Origin: Elusimicrobia bacterium UBA4817
Lineage (GTDB): Bacteria > Elusimicrobiota > UBA8919
NCBI GenBank assembly: GCA_002402375.1
Contig: DHFT01000025.1
Coordinates: forward strand, 1-13,216
Reading direction: 5' to 3'
DNA: 13,216 nt
Below, piece by piece: positions 12,306-13,216 of the stretch (its first letter is position 1; each line of letters opens with the position of its first letter). A model generated the notes under the pieces. That model was given only the letters and a program-made list of their open reading frames with translations, was not told the origin of the DNA and made no database searches. The position numbers were made by a program, and so were the translations under genes.

Positions 12306-13160
12306 TCATGCCGTAAGGTCGGCTTTTTCTTTTTTTAGCAGTAATCCCGCTGCAATAATTAAAAATCCTCCGAGAATAATATTTAGTGTGATTTTTTCTT
12401 TGAAGAAAATAACTCCGAAAATCAATGCTGCCGGAACTTCCCAATAAGTGGCTAATGAATAATGACTCATCTTTAATTTTTTTAATGCATAGAAAAACAG
12501 CAAAAAGGCGACAACACCGACGGAAAACGCATAAATTATCGCAACAGCCGTTTGAGTTACCGTCGGGAACGGTTTATTGATAAAAATGAACGGTAAAAAA
12601 ATAATCGCCCCGGCAAGATTTTGATAAAATATCGTTTCCGTTTCCGCGTAATTTATTAATTCTTTTTTGAAGATTACCGCCGTTACCGAATAAATAATCG
12701 CGGAAAAAAGCATCGCTGCCATACCGAGAAAATCACGGTTTCCGAAACTGATTTCCTTATCCAGATACATTAAAATAACCCCCAAAAAAGCCATCCCGAC
12801 CAGCACCGAGGTTCTTTTGGTGATTTTTTCTTTCAGAAAAATTGCTCCGAAGATTGTCGCAAAAATAGGCCATGTGAATAAAATGATTATGGCATTACCT
12901 ATTGATGTAAAAAGATAGCCGACCATAAAAAGAAACATTCTGGCAGCGTTTAATCCCGATGCGAACAGCATTATTTTGTAATTTCCCCGAAACAATTTTA
13001 TTTTTTTCAATCCGAAATAACACGATAAAATTATTACGGGAACAAAAACCCTGAAGAATGTTATTGAAGTTGACGGCAGATTAAGTAGTTTAATGAAAAC
13101 GCCGCTGGATGCTGTGATTGTCGTTCCGAGAATTATTGCCAAATAAGGATTTAATTTCAT
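12306..13160 (-). CDS. EamA/DMT-family transporter
   Basis: The 284-residue protein is composed of two EamA repeats (about residues 5-138 and 148-278), each with five predicted membrane helices, ten in all. Typical features are the first-helix pattern AIILGTTITASSGVFIKLLN, the TSIGNAIIILFTWPIFATIF helix ending repeat 1 with the following FLKEKITKRT, and the matching WEVPAALIFGVIFFKEKIT in repeat 2. Such proteins are inner-membrane drug/metabolite transporters, commonly exporters of amino acids or related compounds; the substrate cannot be read from sequence. The ATG at 13160 has no clear Shine-Dalgarno and no convincing promoter in the 56 bp to the window edge. No terminator separates it from the tRNA promoter 17 bp downstream. 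Confidence 0.9.
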   Translation of the reverse strand: MKLNPYLAIILGTTITASSGVFIKLLNLPSTSITFFRVFVPVIILSCYFGLKKIKLFRGNYKIMLFASGLNAARMFLFMVGYLFTSIGNAIIILFTWPIFATIFGAIFLKEKITKRTSVLVGMAFLGVILMYLDKEISFGNRDFLGMAAMLFSAIIYSVTAVIFKKELINYAETETIFYQNLAGAIIFLPFIFINKPFPTVTQTAVAIIYAFSVGVVAFLLFFYALKKLKMSHYSLATYWEVPAALIFGVIFFKEKITLNIILGGFLIIAAGLLLKKEKADLTA

Positions 13161-13216
13161 GGTTTGTATTTTCAGGTTTTATGTCGCGGTGATTCGCAAT
13201 GTTTAGATTGGTCGGG

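Overview
The window reads as ordinary chromosomal DNA from an A+T-rich diderm (Gram-negative-type) bacterium. The diderm inference rests on LolA, RodZ, the ftsK-lolA gene pair, BCCP and the phosphatidylglycerol genes. Very A+T-rich spacers, several dispersed repeat families and many ATGA/GTGA gene overlaps fit an uncultivated candidate-phylum lineage of the Omnitrophota/Elusimicrobiota kind. That placement is a guess from style, not from any phylogenetic marker comparison. All recognisable genes lie on the minus strand, so transcription runs from high to low coordinates.

Layout in transcription order (right to left). An EamA/DMT permease (12306-13160) is followed by a near-consensus promoter (12261-12289) driving tRNA-Arg(UCU) and tRNA-His(GUG). 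A second TTGACA/TAAAAT promoter (11950-11978) precedes rpsO, then pnp and accB (biotin carboxyl carrier protein); pnp and accB overlap around a 7-A run. Next come a small winged-helix protein (8772-8972), uppP (undecaprenyl-diphosphate recycling) and the coupled pair ftsK-lolA. An envelope/cell-shape operon follows: rodZ, pgsA, pgpA, a compact metallo-beta-lactamase-fold hydrolase and xerD. pgsA and pgpA encode consecutive steps to phosphatidylglycerol. FtsK and XerD, both here, are the translocase and recombinase that act together in chromosome dimer resolution. After xerD lie two gene relics (an ankyrin tail and a 29-codon membrane-protein head). Last is an arsR-permease operon with a consensus promoter and a palindromic operator over its -10 box; the permease runs off the left edge.

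The least ordinary content is in and between the genes. There are A+T-rich elements of about 100 bp ending in CAATTAAAAAT/ATTTTTAATTG. There is a CACAGAT hairpin repeat family, one copy of which lies inside lolA and encodes the core of its signal peptide. A nested hairpin element of about 100 bp sits between pgsA and pgpA. An A7 slippery run sits at the pnp stop/accB start. I found no defence system, CRISPR array, transposase or biosynthetic cluster. The window is essentially housekeeping, and the best leads concern repeat domestication and the pnp-accB junction.
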